Of a stretch of DNA of 64,000 nt, positions 34,284 through 44,719 are shown one piece after another. The stretch is from the NCBI RefSeq assembly GCF_000620785.1, contig NZ_JIAI01000003.1, forward strand, positions 620,001 through 684,000, in the 5' to 3' direction. Under the pieces are notes generated by a model. The model was not told the origin of the DNA and made no database searches. It saw only the letters and a program-made list of their open reading frames with translations. How positions within the stretch are numbered: position 1 is the first letter of the stretch; each line of letters begins with the position of its first letter. The DNA comes from Actinospineispora acaciae DSM 45401 (GTDB lineage: Bacteria; Actinomycetota; Actinomycetes; Mycobacteriales; Pseudonocardiaceae). The translations under genes and the position numbers were made by a program.

Positions 34284-34733
34284 CTAAGAGATCTCCGCAC
34301 ACGCTCGCGGCTTGTTCAGATATTGCCGCGAGTAGAGCGTGGCGCAAACCTTGGTGTAGCGATCGTTGACGGCCGGATCTCCGGGTGGAGCTTTCTGCTC
34401 TACCCTTTCGCCGTGGCGGTTGTTCCCCCAGGACCGCTCGGTTTGCAACACCACCTCTCCGCTGGCGTTGAAAACCTCCACCACTAACCGGGGCTCCGGC
34501 GCCCCCATGATGGTGTAGTCGGTGAACGTTCCACCAAAACTGTAGATCGCGCTCGGCTCCGCCTCGGCAAACGCGCAGACCTCCACCGTATTGAGCCACG
34601 CGGTGCCACCAACGCAGTCCGTGACCCTCTCCGCGTCCGCCGCTGCCGAGCCGGTGAACAAAAAGAGGAGCAATAACGGAACCACCGAAGAAGCGACGAA
34701 CGGGCGCAGCAAATCACCCCTACCGGGCATCAT
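34284..34733 (-). CDS. Small secreted hypothetical protein
   Basis: This 149-residue protein begins with a typical Sec signal peptide (basic MPGRGDLLR, hydrophobic VVPLLLLFLF, then GSAAADA as a likely cleavage site). The mature part holds four cysteines (in DCVGG, VCAFA, VCATL and ACAEI), which could form two disulfides outside the cell. The start may be ATG 34733 or 34730. GC content is lower than in its neighbours, which may mark it as a recent arrival. I recognise no family. The 98-143 bases on either side show nothing further. Confidence 0.65.
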   Translation of the reverse strand: MMPGRGDLLRPFVASSVVPLLLLFLFTGSAAADAERVTDCVGGTAWLNTVEVCAFAEAEPSAIYSFGGTFTDYTIMGAPEPRLVVEVFNASGEVVLQTERSWGNNRHGERVEQKAPPGDPAVNDRYTKVCATLYSRQYLNKPRACAEIS

Positions 34734-34891
34734 TCCCCCAGGACCCGCCTACGGAGTCCGACCGAATGCCCTGGGCACGACTACTAGTACGCGACCTGGC
34801 GAGACGGCTCGGGCACGATTAACGGCCCGAGCCTAGCCCGCAGCGACCGGAGTCGTAGCTGAAATGGGGAAATCGGCCACCGGAGCGGGTG

Positions 34892-35908
34892 TCAGCGCGC
34901 CGGCGGAAGGAACCCGATCCTGTCGTACACCGAGGCCAGTGTCGCGCCGGCGATGTCCCTCGCCCGGGTGGCGCCCTCGGCGAGCACGCGGTCCAGCTCG
35001 GCGCGGTCGTCGAGCAGCTCGTTCACCCTGTCGCGCATCGGGGCGACGAAGTCTCCGACCACCTCGGCCAGGTCCTTCTTCAGGTCGCCGTAGCCCTTGC
35101 CGGCGTAGTCGGTCTCCAGCTCGGCGATCTTGCGGTTGGTCAGCGCGGAGTAGATCGTGAGCAGGTTGGACACGCCCGGCTTCTGCTCCGGGTCGTAGCG
35201 GATCTCCCGCTCGGCGTCGGTCACCGCGGAGCGGATCTTCTTCGCGGACACCTTGGGGTCGTCGAGCAGCTCCACGATGCCGGCCGGCGTGGACGCCGAC
35301 TTGCTCATCTTGGCCGTCGGGTCCTGCAAGTCGTAGATCTTGGCGAGGCCCTCGGGGATGAACGGCTCGGGCACCACGAACGTCCTGCCGTACCGGGAGT
35401 TGAACCGCTGCGCCAGGTCGCGGGACAGCTCCAGGTGCTGGCGCTGGTCCTCGCCGACCGGCACCGCGTCGGCCTGGTACAGCAGGATGTCGGCGGCCAT
35501 CAGCACCGGATAGGTGAACAGCCCGACGGTGGCCCGGTCGGTGCCCTGCTTGGCGGCCTTGTCCTTGAACTGGGTCATCCGGCTGGCCTCGCCGAACCCG
35601 GTGATGCAGCCGAGCACCCAGGTCAGCTCGGCGTGCTCGGGCACCTGGGACTGCACGAACAGCGAGCACCGCTTCGGGTCCAGGCCGACCGCGATCAGCT
35701 GCGCCGCCGCGCGCAGGGTCCGCTCCCGCAGCGTCTTCGGGTCCTGCTCGACCGTGATCGCGTGCAGGTCCGGGATGAAGTAGAACGCGTCGGTCTCGTC
35801 CTGCAGCGCCACCCACTGCCGCAGCGCGCCGAGGTAGTTGCCCAGGTGGAACGAGTCGGCGGTCGGCTGGATGCCGGACAACACCCTCCGGCGGTGGGAA
35901 TCGGTCAT
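34892..35908 (-). CDS. trpS: Tryptophanyl-tRNA synthetase
   Basis: This 338-residue class I aminoacyl-tRNA synthetase charges tRNA-Trp. The HIGH-equivalent HLGN is at 21-24, and KMSKS is at 200-204. ATP and tryptophan contacts lie in YPVLMAADILLYQADAVPVGEDQ. The ATG at 35908 is selected because GGGAG lies about ten bases upstream; ATG 35914 (two residues longer) is equally possible. A copy of the dispersed palindrome (35979-36026) lies upstream, between this gene and hppD. It is expected to be essential. Confidence 0.95.
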   Translation of the reverse strand: MTDSHRRRVLSGIQPTADSFHLGNYLGALRQWVALQDETDAFYFIPDLHAITVEQDPKTLRERTLRAAAQLIAVGLDPKRCSLFVQSQVPEHAELTWVLGCITGFGEASRMTQFKDKAAKQGTDRATVGLFTYPVLMAADILLYQADAVPVGEDQRQHLELSRDLAQRFNSRYGRTFVVPEPFIPEGLAKIYDLQDPTAKMSKSASTPAGIVELLDDPKVSAKKIRSAVTDAEREIRYDPEQKPGVSNLLTIYSALTNRKIAELETDYAGKGYGDLKKDLAEVVGDFVAPMRDRVNELLDDRAELDRVLAEGATRARDIAGATLASVYDRIGFLPPAR

Positions 35909-35978
35909 GACCATGATTCTCCCAGCGCCGCCAACCACACCGCCACCGCCCCGCCCGCACACATCACCGCAGGTCAAG

Positions 35979-36026
35979 ACCCGTGAGTGGCTAGGGCCGC
36001 TATGACGGCCCTAGCCACTCACGGGT
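35979..36026. repeat. Dispersed palindrome, copy 3 (21-bp perfect arms, CTATGA loop)
   Basis: Arms 35979-35999 and 36006-36026 are perfectly complementary around CTATGA. The arm begins ACCCGTGAGTGG and ends CTAGGGCCG. It lies between the 3' end of hppD and the start of trpS, both leftward, so it could end hppD transcription. Confidence 0.9.
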
Positions 36027-36092
36027 GGTGAGCTGGGCAAACGCCCCCGCACCGCCGGCGCCCGCCCCCACGCTGGCGCCGGCGGCCCGGCC

Positions 36093-37259
36093 TCAGAGGT
36101 TGCCGCGCAGTGCCTGCTCGCGTTCGATGGCCTCGAACAGCGCCCGGAAGTTGCCCTTGCCGAACCCGGCCGAGCCGTGCCGTTCGATCAGCTCGAAGAA
36201 GACGGTGGGGCGGTCGCCGAACGGCCTGGTGAAGATCTGCAGCAGGTAGCCGTCCTCGTCGCGGTCGACGAGGATGCCGCGCGCTTTGAGTTCGGACACC
36301 GGGACGCGGACGTGGCCGATGCGGGCGCGCAGCTCGGGGTCGTCGTAGTAGGAGTCGGGGGTGGCCAGGAACTCGACGCCGGCCGCGCGCAGCGTGTCCA
36401 CGGCGGCGAGGATGTCGGCGGTGGCCAGGGCGAGGTGCTGTGCGCCCGGGCCCTGGTAGAAGCGGAGGAACTCGTCGATCTGGGACGCCCGCTTGCCCTG
36501 GGCGGGCTCGTTGAGCGGGAACTTCACCATGTGGTTGCCGCTGGCCACCACCTTGCTCATCAGCGCGGAGTACTCGGTGGCGATGTCCTCGCCGACGAAC
36601 TCCGCCATGTTGGTGAACCCCATGACCCGGCGGTAGAAGTCCACCCACTGGTCCATCGCGCCGAGTTCGACGTTGCCGACCACGTGGTCCAGCGCCTGGA
36701 ACACCCGCTCGCCGCCGGCGGGTTGCGAGCGCGGCTGGTAGCCGGGCAGGTACGGGCCGGAGTAGTGGGAGCGGTCGACCAGCGTGTGCCGGGTGTCGCC
36801 GTACGCCGCGATGGCGGCCAGCCGGACGGTGCCGTGCTCGTCGGTGAGGTCGTGCGGCTCCTGGAGGATCCGCGCGCCGGCGGCACGGGCGTGCGCGACG
36901 CACCTGTCCACATCGGGGACGTCCAGCGCGATGTCCGCGACCCCGTCGCCGTGCCGGCGGTGGTGCTCGGCCAGCGGGCTCGCCGGGTCCACCGCGCCGG
37001 TGATCACGAACCGGACGCCGCCATTGACCGGGCCGCTGGTCAGCACGTAGCCGTGGTGGTCGCGGTTGCCGGTCTCCGGGCCGCTGTAGGCGACCAGGTC
37101 CATGCCGAACACGGTCCGGAAGTAGTGCGCGGTCAGCGTGGCGTTGCCGACCACCCAGACCACCGCGTCCCAGCCGTTCACCGGGAAGCTGTCGTCGGCC
37201 GGGTCGTGGGCCACCAGCCCGACCAGCTCGCGCAGGGAGTTCGAGTCCACGGTGGTCAT
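36093..37259 (-). CDS. hppD: 4-hydroxyphenylpyruvate dioxygenase
   Basis: This 388-residue non-haem iron enzyme turns 4-hydroxyphenylpyruvate into homogentisate in tyrosine breakdown. The two-domain vicinal oxygen chelate fold is evident. The iron-binding facial triad can be assigned to His in LDHVVGNVELG, His in AQHLALAT, and Glu in VFFELIERHG near the end. The C-terminal GFGKGNFRALFEAIEREQ is typical of the family. The ATG at 37259 is chosen over the 37304 start because the extension is not conserved in character. An Lrp-type regulator is divergently placed 122 bases away and probably controls it. Confidence 0.95.
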   Translation of the reverse strand: MTTVDSNSLRELVGLVAHDPADDSFPVNGWDAVVWVVGNATLTAHYFRTVFGMDLVAYSGPETGNRDHHGYVLTSGPVNGGVRFVITGAVDPASPLAEHHRRHGDGVADIALDVPDVDRCVAHARAAGARILQEPHDLTDEHGTVRLAAIAAYGDTRHTLVDRSHYSGPYLPGYQPRSQPAGGERVFQALDHVVGNVELGAMDQWVDFYRRVMGFTNMAEFVGEDIATEYSALMSKVVASGNHMVKFPLNEPAQGKRASQIDEFLRFYQGPGAQHLALATADILAAVDTLRAAGVEFLATPDSYYDDPELRARIGHVRVPVSELKARGILVDRDEDGYLLQIFTRPFGDRPTVFFELIERHGSAGFGKGNFRALFEAIEREQALRGNL

Positions 37260-37381
37260 GGCCGTAGATTGGACCGGGCTGAGTGCACCGTATGCAATGA
37301 GCACAGTTCGGGCTGGCCTGGATGGCTAACAAGCGCCGGTTCGACGGCGGTGAGCTAGGCAATCCGGCTAGTATTCGCGGC

Positions 37382-37873
37382 ATGCTCGACGAGCTGGACC
37401 TCGCGCTGCTGCGAGGGCTGCACGAGCACCCCCGGGCGGGCGCGCTGGAGCTGTCCCGGCAGCTGGGGGTGGCCAGGGCGACTGTGTCGGCGCGGCTGCG
37501 CCGGTTGGAGGAGTCCGGTGTGATCACCGGCTACGGCCCGGACGTCGACCTCGCCTCGGCGGGCTACCCGGTGCAGGCGTTCGTCACCCTGGAGATCGCC
37601 CAGGGCGCGCTGGAGCAGATCGCGCACGAGCTGGAGGAGATGCCCGGCGTGGTCGAGGCGTACACCACCACCGGCGCCGGCGACGTGCTGTGCCGGGTCG
37701 CCGCCGCGTCGCACCGCGACCTGCAGGACACCCTGGTGCGGCTCAACCACTCCAGCGCGATCGACCGGTCGACCAGCGTGATCGCCCTGAGCACGGTGGT
37801 GCCGCACCGGGTCGTCCCGCTGCTGACCCGCGACCGGCCGAAGCGTCCGTCCCGGTCGCCCCGGTACCGATGA
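37382..37873 (+). CDS. Lrp/AsnC family transcriptional regulator
   Basis: This is a 163-residue feast/famine regulator. An N-terminal helix-turn-helix (ALELSRQLGVARATVSARLRRLEESGVI) is followed by a RAM/ligand-binding domain with MPGVVEAYTTTGAGDVLCRV. The ATG at 37382 fits the usual family start LDELDLALLRGL. A TAGTAT at 37369-37374 sits where a -10 element would produce a leaderless transcript, and no ribosome binding site is visible. It is divergent from hppD, as is common for regulators of tyrosine catabolism. Its stop overlaps the next gene by four bases. Confidence 0.9.
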   Translation: MLDELDLALLRGLHEHPRAGALELSRQLGVARATVSARLRRLEESGVITGYGPDVDLASAGYPVQAFVTLEIAQGALEQIAHELEEMPGVVEAYTTTGAGDVLCRVAAASHRDLQDTLVRLNHSSAIDRSTSVIALSTVVPHRVVPLLTRDRPKRPSRSPRYR

Positions 37874-38844
37874 CGGCCGCCGTACTCCGGTTGATCGCGA
37901 TCCTGTGCTGTCTGATCGCGGCCGGGTGTGCGGGCACGCCCGGACCGGCGGCGAGCGGTGCGCAGGCGCCGGCCGTCGTCGTCCAGCACGGGCAGGGCGC
38001 CGCGACGGTGCCGGCCAAGCCGCGCCGGGTGGTGGCGGTCGGCTCGGCGGACGTGCAGATCGCGGCGGCGCTGGGCGCGAACCTGGTGGCCGTCGTCAGG
38101 AACCCGTCCAGCCCGGACGGCAACTGGCCGGGCACCGCCAAGCTCGCGCCCGAGGTGCTCGCGCTGGACCTGGTGACCCCCAACCTGGAGCGGATCGCGG
38201 CGGCGCGCCCGGACCTGATCCTGGCCACCTCGGCGCAGCCGGAGTACCACGCCCAGTACCAGAAGCTGTCGGCGATCGCGCCGGTGGTGTCGTACCGACG
38301 CAGCCTGCTGCTGGACTCCGGCGACGACCTGACCAGGATGATCGGCGCCGCGCTCGGGGAGGACGCCAGGGCGGCGGCGATGGTCGACGACTCGCGGCGC
38401 CGGATGGAGCGCTTCGTCTCCGAGCACCCGAGGGTGCGCGGGATGAGCTACGCGTTCGGCCAGTACGGGAGCGGGAACCTGCACCTGGTGATGGCGGACG
38501 ACACCACGTCCGCGCGGTTCCTGACCGCCCTGGGCATGCGGGTGCCGGACCCGCTCAAGCGGCTGGGCACCACTGACAACACGCGGTTCGGGATGACCCC
38601 GCTCGGGCCGGAGCTGCTGGCGACCCTGGACAGCGCCGACGTCGCGTTCATCAGCACCTACGGCGAGGGCGCGCGCCAGGAACTCACGGCGAACCCGCTG
38701 GTCGCCGGGCTACGGATGCGGGCGGACGGGCGCCTGCACCTGATCTCGGTGGACCTGGCAGGCGAGCTGCTGATGCCCAACCCGGCGATCACCGCCCACC
38801 TGCTCGACGAGCTGGCGCCGCTGGTCGCGAAGGCCGGGGGCTGA
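37870..38844 (+). CDS. Iron-siderophore ABC transporter substrate-binding lipoprotein
   Basis: This 324-residue binding protein is of the FecB/FepB type. A short signal peptide ends in the lipobox IAAGC (Cys20). The mature part has the family pattern RRVVAVGSADVQIAAALGANLVAV, DLVTPNLERIAAARPDLIL and ADDTTSARFLTALGM. It would deliver ferric siderophores to a permease. No permease or ATPase gene is next to it, so it must borrow one elsewhere. It overlaps the Lrp gene by four bases (ATGA), an unusual pairing that suggests Lrp-linked expression. Confidence 0.88.
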   Translation: MTAAVLRLIAILCCLIAAGCAGTPGPAASGAQAPAVVVQHGQGAATVPAKPRRVVAVGSADVQIAAALGANLVAVVRNPSSPDGNWPGTAKLAPEVLALDLVTPNLERIAAARPDLILATSAQPEYHAQYQKLSAIAPVVSYRRSLLLDSGDDLTRMIGAALGEDARAAAMVDDSRRRMERFVSEHPRVRGMSYAFGQYGSGNLHLVMADDTTSARFLTALGMRVPDPLKRLGTTDNTRFGMTPLGPELLATLDSADVAFISTYGEGARQELTANPLVAGLRMRADGRLHLISVDLAGELLMPNPAITAHLLDELAPLVAKAGG

Positions 38845-38854
38845 GCGCTCCCGG

Positions 38855-39031
38855 CTACTCCTCCGGGGAGGACTCCTTCGTGTCCGCCGGGGCGCCGAGG
38901 GTCGGCATCCGCACCACGCCGCTGTCCAGGTCGATGTCGAAGCGGGGCGGTCGGTACTGCTCGCCTTCGCCGTCCTCGCCGCTCTCGTCACGCAGTTTCT
39001 GTCCGGGGAACATCTCGCCCAACATGCCCAT
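38855..39031 (-). CDS. Small conserved hypothetical protein, 58 aa
   Basis: This short acidic protein (MGMLGEMFPGQKL at the start, RPPRFDIDLDSGVVRMP in the middle) has no known motif. The ATG at 39031 is the most likely start; the ORF can extend upstream to 39073 with a basic stretch. It lies 42 bases downstream of fbiC on the same strand and may be co-transcribed. I infer it is real from its compact, non-random composition and operon-like position, but no function is known to me. Confidence 0.6.
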   Translation of the reverse strand: MGMLGEMFPGQKLRDESGEDGEGEQYRPPRFDIDLDSGVVRMPTLGAPADTKESSPEE

Positions 39032-39073
39032 GCCGCCACGGTAACCCCTCCGCCGGCCGGGCCGGGGGACCAC

Positions 39074-41671
39074 TCACGCGGGCGTGAGCGGCAGCAGGCG
39101 CGGGCCGTGGCCGGCGGCGGGGGTCAGGGTGCGGACGGGCTCGCGGTAGGTGGTGCTTCGCTGCCGGACCGGGCGGCCGGCCAGGGCGGCGATGGCGGAC
39201 AGCTCGGCGACGGTGCGGGCCGAGCCGTTCTCCGAGCCGGCCATCCGGCTGATCGTCTCCTCCATCAGGGTGCCGCCCATGTCGTCCGCGCCGCCGGCCA
39301 GGATGCGCGCGGACAGCTCGTCGCCGAGCTTCACCCAGGAGCACTGGACGTGGTCGATGCGGCCGTGCAGGGCCAGGCGGGCGAACGCGTGCACCGCGCG
39401 GTTGTCCCGCTCGGTGGGACCGGGGCGGGCCAGGCCGGCCAGGTAGATCGGCGCGTTGTGGTGCACGAACGGCAACGGCACGAACTCGGTGAACCCCCGT
39501 GTCCTGTCCTGGATGGAGGCGAGCGTGCGGAGGTGGCCCAGCCAGTGGCGCGGCTCGTCGACGTGGCCGTACATCATTGTCGAGGAGGACGGGATGCCCA
39601 GCTCGTGCGCGGTGCTGACCACCTCGATCCACTGCGCGGCGGGGAGCTTGCCCTTGGTCAGGATCCAGCGGACCTCGTCGTCGAGGATCTCGGCGGCGGT
39701 GCCCGGGATGGAGCCGAGGCCGGCCTCGCGCAGCTCGGTCAGCCAGTCGCGGATCGAGACGCCCGCCTTGGCGGACGCGGACACGATCTCCATCGGGCTG
39801 AACGCGTGCACGTGCATGCCCGGCACGGCCTCGTGGACCGCGCGGACCAGGTCGGCGTAGAAGGTGACCGGCAGTTGCGGGTCGATGCCGCCCTGCATGC
39901 ACACCTCGGTGGCGCCGGCGCGGGCGGCCTCGGCGGCACGGGCGGCCACCTCGTCCAGGGACAGCCGGAAGGAGTCGGCGTCCCGCTCGCGCTGGGCGAA
40001 CGCGCAGAACCGGCAGCCCACGTAGCACACGTTGGAGAAGTTGATGTTCCGGTTGACGACGTAGCTGACCGGTTCGCCGACCACCTCGGCGCGCAGTTCG
40101 TCGGCCAGCCGGCACAGCTCGTCCAGGGCCTGTCCGGACGACGTGAGCACGGCCATCGCGGCCGACTCGTGCGCCGGGTCGAGCAGCGCGGCGGGGTCGG
40201 CGGCCGCGAGCGCGAGCCCGGCGCGGACGTCGGCGTCCAGCCGCTCCGGTGCCGCCGCGCCGTGACCGCGCTGGGTGGCGGCAAGCTCGTCGCGCAGCGC
40301 GTCCCAGTCGCCGTACACCGAGTCGAAGTCGCCGCGCCGGTCGCCGGTGCGGCCGGTGGTGTCGATGGTGGCCTGCAGGTCGACCCGGCCGGTGGAGTCG
40401 AACCCGCCGTCCGGCTCCTGCCAGGGCAGCCCGCGCGGCGCGGTGTCGTCGCGGGCCAGGCCGGTTTCGGGGTCGGCGAGGGCGGTGATGTGCGCGGACA
40501 CCCGGGTGTCGATCCACGGCGCGCCGGCCAGCACGTAGCGCGGGTACACCGCCAGCCGCTCGCGCAGCGTGAACCCGGCCGCCTCGGTGCGCTCGGTCAG
40601 CTCCTCGATCGCCGGCCACGGCCGCTCCGGGTTGACGTGGTCGGCGGTCACCGGGGACACCCCGCCCCAGTCGTCGATCCCGGCGCGCAGCATCAGCTCG
40701 AACTCCGAGCCGACCAGGTTCGGCGGCGCCTGCAGCCGCATCTTCGGCCCGAGCACCAGCCTGGCCACCGCGATCGTGGCCGCCAGGTCGTCAAGCGAAG
40801 CGTCCGGGTCGTTGGCCATCGCGGTGTCCGGCTTGGCCCGGAAGTTCTGCACGATCACTTCCTGGATATGCCCGTGCGCCCGTGCGGCGGAGCGGATCGC
40901 GAACAGCGACTCGGCCCGCTCGGTCCGGTTCTCCCCGATCCCGATCAGGATCCCGGTGGTGAACGGCACGCCGACCCGGCCGGCGTCGGTCAGCGTGCGC
41001 AGCCGCACCGCCGGCTCCTTGTCCGGGCTGCCGTAGTGCGGGCCGCCGGGCTGCGACCACAGCCGGTCCGCGGTGGTCTCCAGCATCATGCCCATGCTGG
41101 CCGCGACCGGCTTGAGCCGGCTCAGCTCGGCCCAGGACAGCACGCCCGGGTTCAGGTGCGGCAGCAGCCCGGTCTCCTCCAGCACCGCGATCGCGCAGGC
41201 CCGCACGTAGTCCAGCGTGGAGCCGTACCCGCGCGCCTCCAGCCACTCGCGCGCCGCCGGCCACCGCTCCTCCGGCCGGTCGCCCAGGGTGAACAGCGCC
41301 TCCTTGCACCCGGCCGCCGCGCCCTCGCGGGCGATCGCCAGCACCTCGTCGCGCTCCAGGAACGCCGCCGGCAGCCGGTGCGGCACGGTGGCGAACGTGC
41401 AGTAGTGGCAGCGGTCCCGACACAGCCTGGTCAGCGGGATGAACACGCTGGCCGAGTAGGTGACCACGCCGGGGCGGCCCTCCGCGACCAGGCCGGCGTC
41501 GCGCACCCGGGCCGCGATCGTGAACAGCTCGTCCAACGCCTCCCCGCGCGCGGCCAACAGCACCGCGGCCTCGTCGACGTTCAGCGTGACGCCGTCACGG
41601 GCGCGGCGCAGCGCGCGGCGAACCGCGCTCGCCGACGGGGGCGCCATGGGTTCGGAAACGAGATCAGCCAC
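39074..41671 (-). CDS. fbiC: FO synthase (7,8-didemethyl-8-hydroxy-5-deazariboflavin synthase), CofG/CofH fusion
   Basis: This 865-residue bifunctional radical SAM enzyme makes the deazaflavin chromophore FO of coenzyme F420 from tyrosine and the flavin precursor. It is a fusion of the archaeal CofG and CofH parts. The first [4Fe-4S] motif is CRDRCHYC (Cys84, Cys88, Cys91). The second, CYVGCRFC, lies at about 547-554. The GTG at 41671 is the likely start; ATG 41647 is an alternative. F420 production fits the DUF385 (F420-dependent) nitroreductase encoded at 50795-51241. Confidence 0.97.
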   Translation of the reverse strand: MADLVSEPMAPPSASAVRRALRRARDGVTLNVDEAAVLLAARGEALDELFTIAARVRDAGLVAEGRPGVVTYSASVFIPLTRLCRDRCHYCTFATVPHRLPAAFLERDEVLAIAREGAAAGCKEALFTLGDRPEERWPAAREWLEARGYGSTLDYVRACAIAVLEETGLLPHLNPGVLSWAELSRLKPVAASMGMMLETTADRLWSQPGGPHYGSPDKEPAVRLRTLTDAGRVGVPFTTGILIGIGENRTERAESLFAIRSAARAHGHIQEVIVQNFRAKPDTAMANDPDASLDDLAATIAVARLVLGPKMRLQAPPNLVGSEFELMLRAGIDDWGGVSPVTADHVNPERPWPAIEELTERTEAAGFTLRERLAVYPRYVLAGAPWIDTRVSAHITALADPETGLARDDTAPRGLPWQEPDGGFDSTGRVDLQATIDTTGRTGDRRGDFDSVYGDWDALRDELAATQRGHGAAAPERLDADVRAGLALAAADPAALLDPAHESAAMAVLTSSGQALDELCRLADELRAEVVGEPVSYVVNRNINFSNVCYVGCRFCAFAQRERDADSFRLSLDEVAARAAEAARAGATEVCMQGGIDPQLPVTFYADLVRAVHEAVPGMHVHAFSPMEIVSASAKAGVSIRDWLTELREAGLGSIPGTAAEILDDEVRWILTKGKLPAAQWIEVVSTAHELGIPSSSTMMYGHVDEPRHWLGHLRTLASIQDRTRGFTEFVPLPFVHHNAPIYLAGLARPGPTERDNRAVHAFARLALHGRIDHVQCSWVKLGDELSARILAGGADDMGGTLMEETISRMAGSENGSARTVAELSAIAALAGRPVRQRSTTYREPVRTLTPAAGHGPRLLPLTPA

Positions 41672-41710
41672 CCGTGCACAGTAAGTCGGTTCCGCCCGGG
41701 CGGCGACCGC

Positions 41711-42058
41711 TCACGAGCACTTACTGCCCGGTAGCGGCCGCAGCGCCTGGTCCAGCGCCCAGTTGTTGTCGCCCAGCTGCCGATAGCCGTTGCGCACCGT
41801 GGTCTGCGCGCCGCGCAGGTCGCCCCGGTGCAGGGTGGCAACGATCGTGCCTGTCGAGTCCGGCGTGCTGTGCACGGTGAGCACGTCCGCGCTCACCTCC
41901 ACCCGGCACGGCGCGGACAGCCCGGACTCCGAGCTGAGCGAGCCCTTGTCGATCAGCACGACCAACCCGAGGAGCAGGGCAATCATCAGGGCGAACGGCC
42001 AGCTCTTGGGGTCGAGGAACTTCTTTCTCAGCTTGCTCGGATCGATGATCTTGACCAT
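41711..42058 (-). CDS. Single-pass membrane protein with SH3-like domain
   Basis: This 115-residue protein has a basic N-terminus, one membrane segment (about 21-38, PFALMIALLLGLVVLI) and a C-terminal domain. That domain has the bacterial SH3 pattern: VEVSADVLTVHSTPDSTGTIVATLHRGD, then NGYRQLGDNNWAL. Two cysteines, in the APCRVEV segment and at the C-terminal KCS, may form a disulfide outside. SH3-like domains of this kind often bind cell-wall peptides. The ATG at 42058 is used; no clear ribosome binding site is seen. It is divergent from icd. Confidence 0.72.
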   Translation of the reverse strand: MVKIIDPSKLRKKFLDPKSWPFALMIALLLGLVVLIDKGSLSSESGLSAPCRVEVSADVLTVHSTPDSTGTIVATLHRGDLRGAQTTVRNGYRQLGDNNWALDQALRPLPGSKCS

Positions 42059-42140
42059 GTCGATACCCGCCCACCCGACAGCACGTTTGTGGGTGTTGAC
42101 GCTACCGTCGAAGCCGTTAGTCGCCGGGCGTTGGGTCCTC

Positions 42141-42160
42141 AACAGTACGGGCGTACTGTT
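42141..42160. promoter_or_regulatory. Operator-like dyad upstream of icd
   Basis: AACAGTACG and CGTACTGTT form 9-bp inverted repeats separated by two bases, between the divergent SH3-like gene and icd. It lies 48 bases before the icd start, close enough to affect its promoter. The binding protein is unknown. Confidence 0.6.
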
Positions 42161-42207
42161 AGGGGCGGCGAGGACGACCACCACCGACAGGCAGGGCAGA
42201 GGGAACG

Positions 42208-44421
<2,214 letters not shown>

Positions 44422-44719
44422 GCCCGCCGGCTCGCCCTAACCGGAACGCGCCAGCGATCTCGTGGTGGTCGTGGGTACGGGCTCGCGGTTCCGCGGAACC
44501 GGGGCGCGGAAAAATGGCTCTCTTAAGCCGCACGTGCGGCTCAACACGCCTGCTTGAACCGCGAATGCCCACGGGGTGGTTCCGCGGAACCGCCTCTGGC
44601 GAGCCTCGCCGTGGTCCACAGGCCGGGCTCCCGGCGGTGCCCACCGAGGCGCGACGTCCGTGGTCGGGGCTCTCAGCGAGCGGTTCATCTCCGAGGTTCT
44701 CGGTCGTAGGCTGGTCGGC
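44422..44719. other. Intergenic region with paired identical palindromes
   Basis: The 14-base palindrome GGTTCCGCGGAACC occurs twice, at 44487-44500 and 44578-44591, 91 bases apart. Between them is the 16-base palindrome AGCCGCACGTGCGGCT at 44526-44541. There is no gene. Two identical operator-like sites upstream of the DUF3500 gene suggest binding of a dimeric regulator, possibly with looping. Alternatively the stretch may be a terminator region for icd. Confidence 0.6.

Noticed and set aside
34284..34733. Horizontally acquired toxin
   Set aside because: Lower GC and four cysteines are noted, but there is no antitoxin partner, mobile element or recognised toxin motif.
6689..36026. CRISPR array interpretation of the recurring palindromes
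   Set aside because: The copies are thousands of bases apart, single, and palindromic over their entire length, with no spacer structure and no cas genes.
39107..41734. Plus-strand open frame of 875 codons opposite fbiC
   Set aside because: Arg/Gly/Gln-rich shadow; fbiC on the minus strand has both radical SAM motifs.
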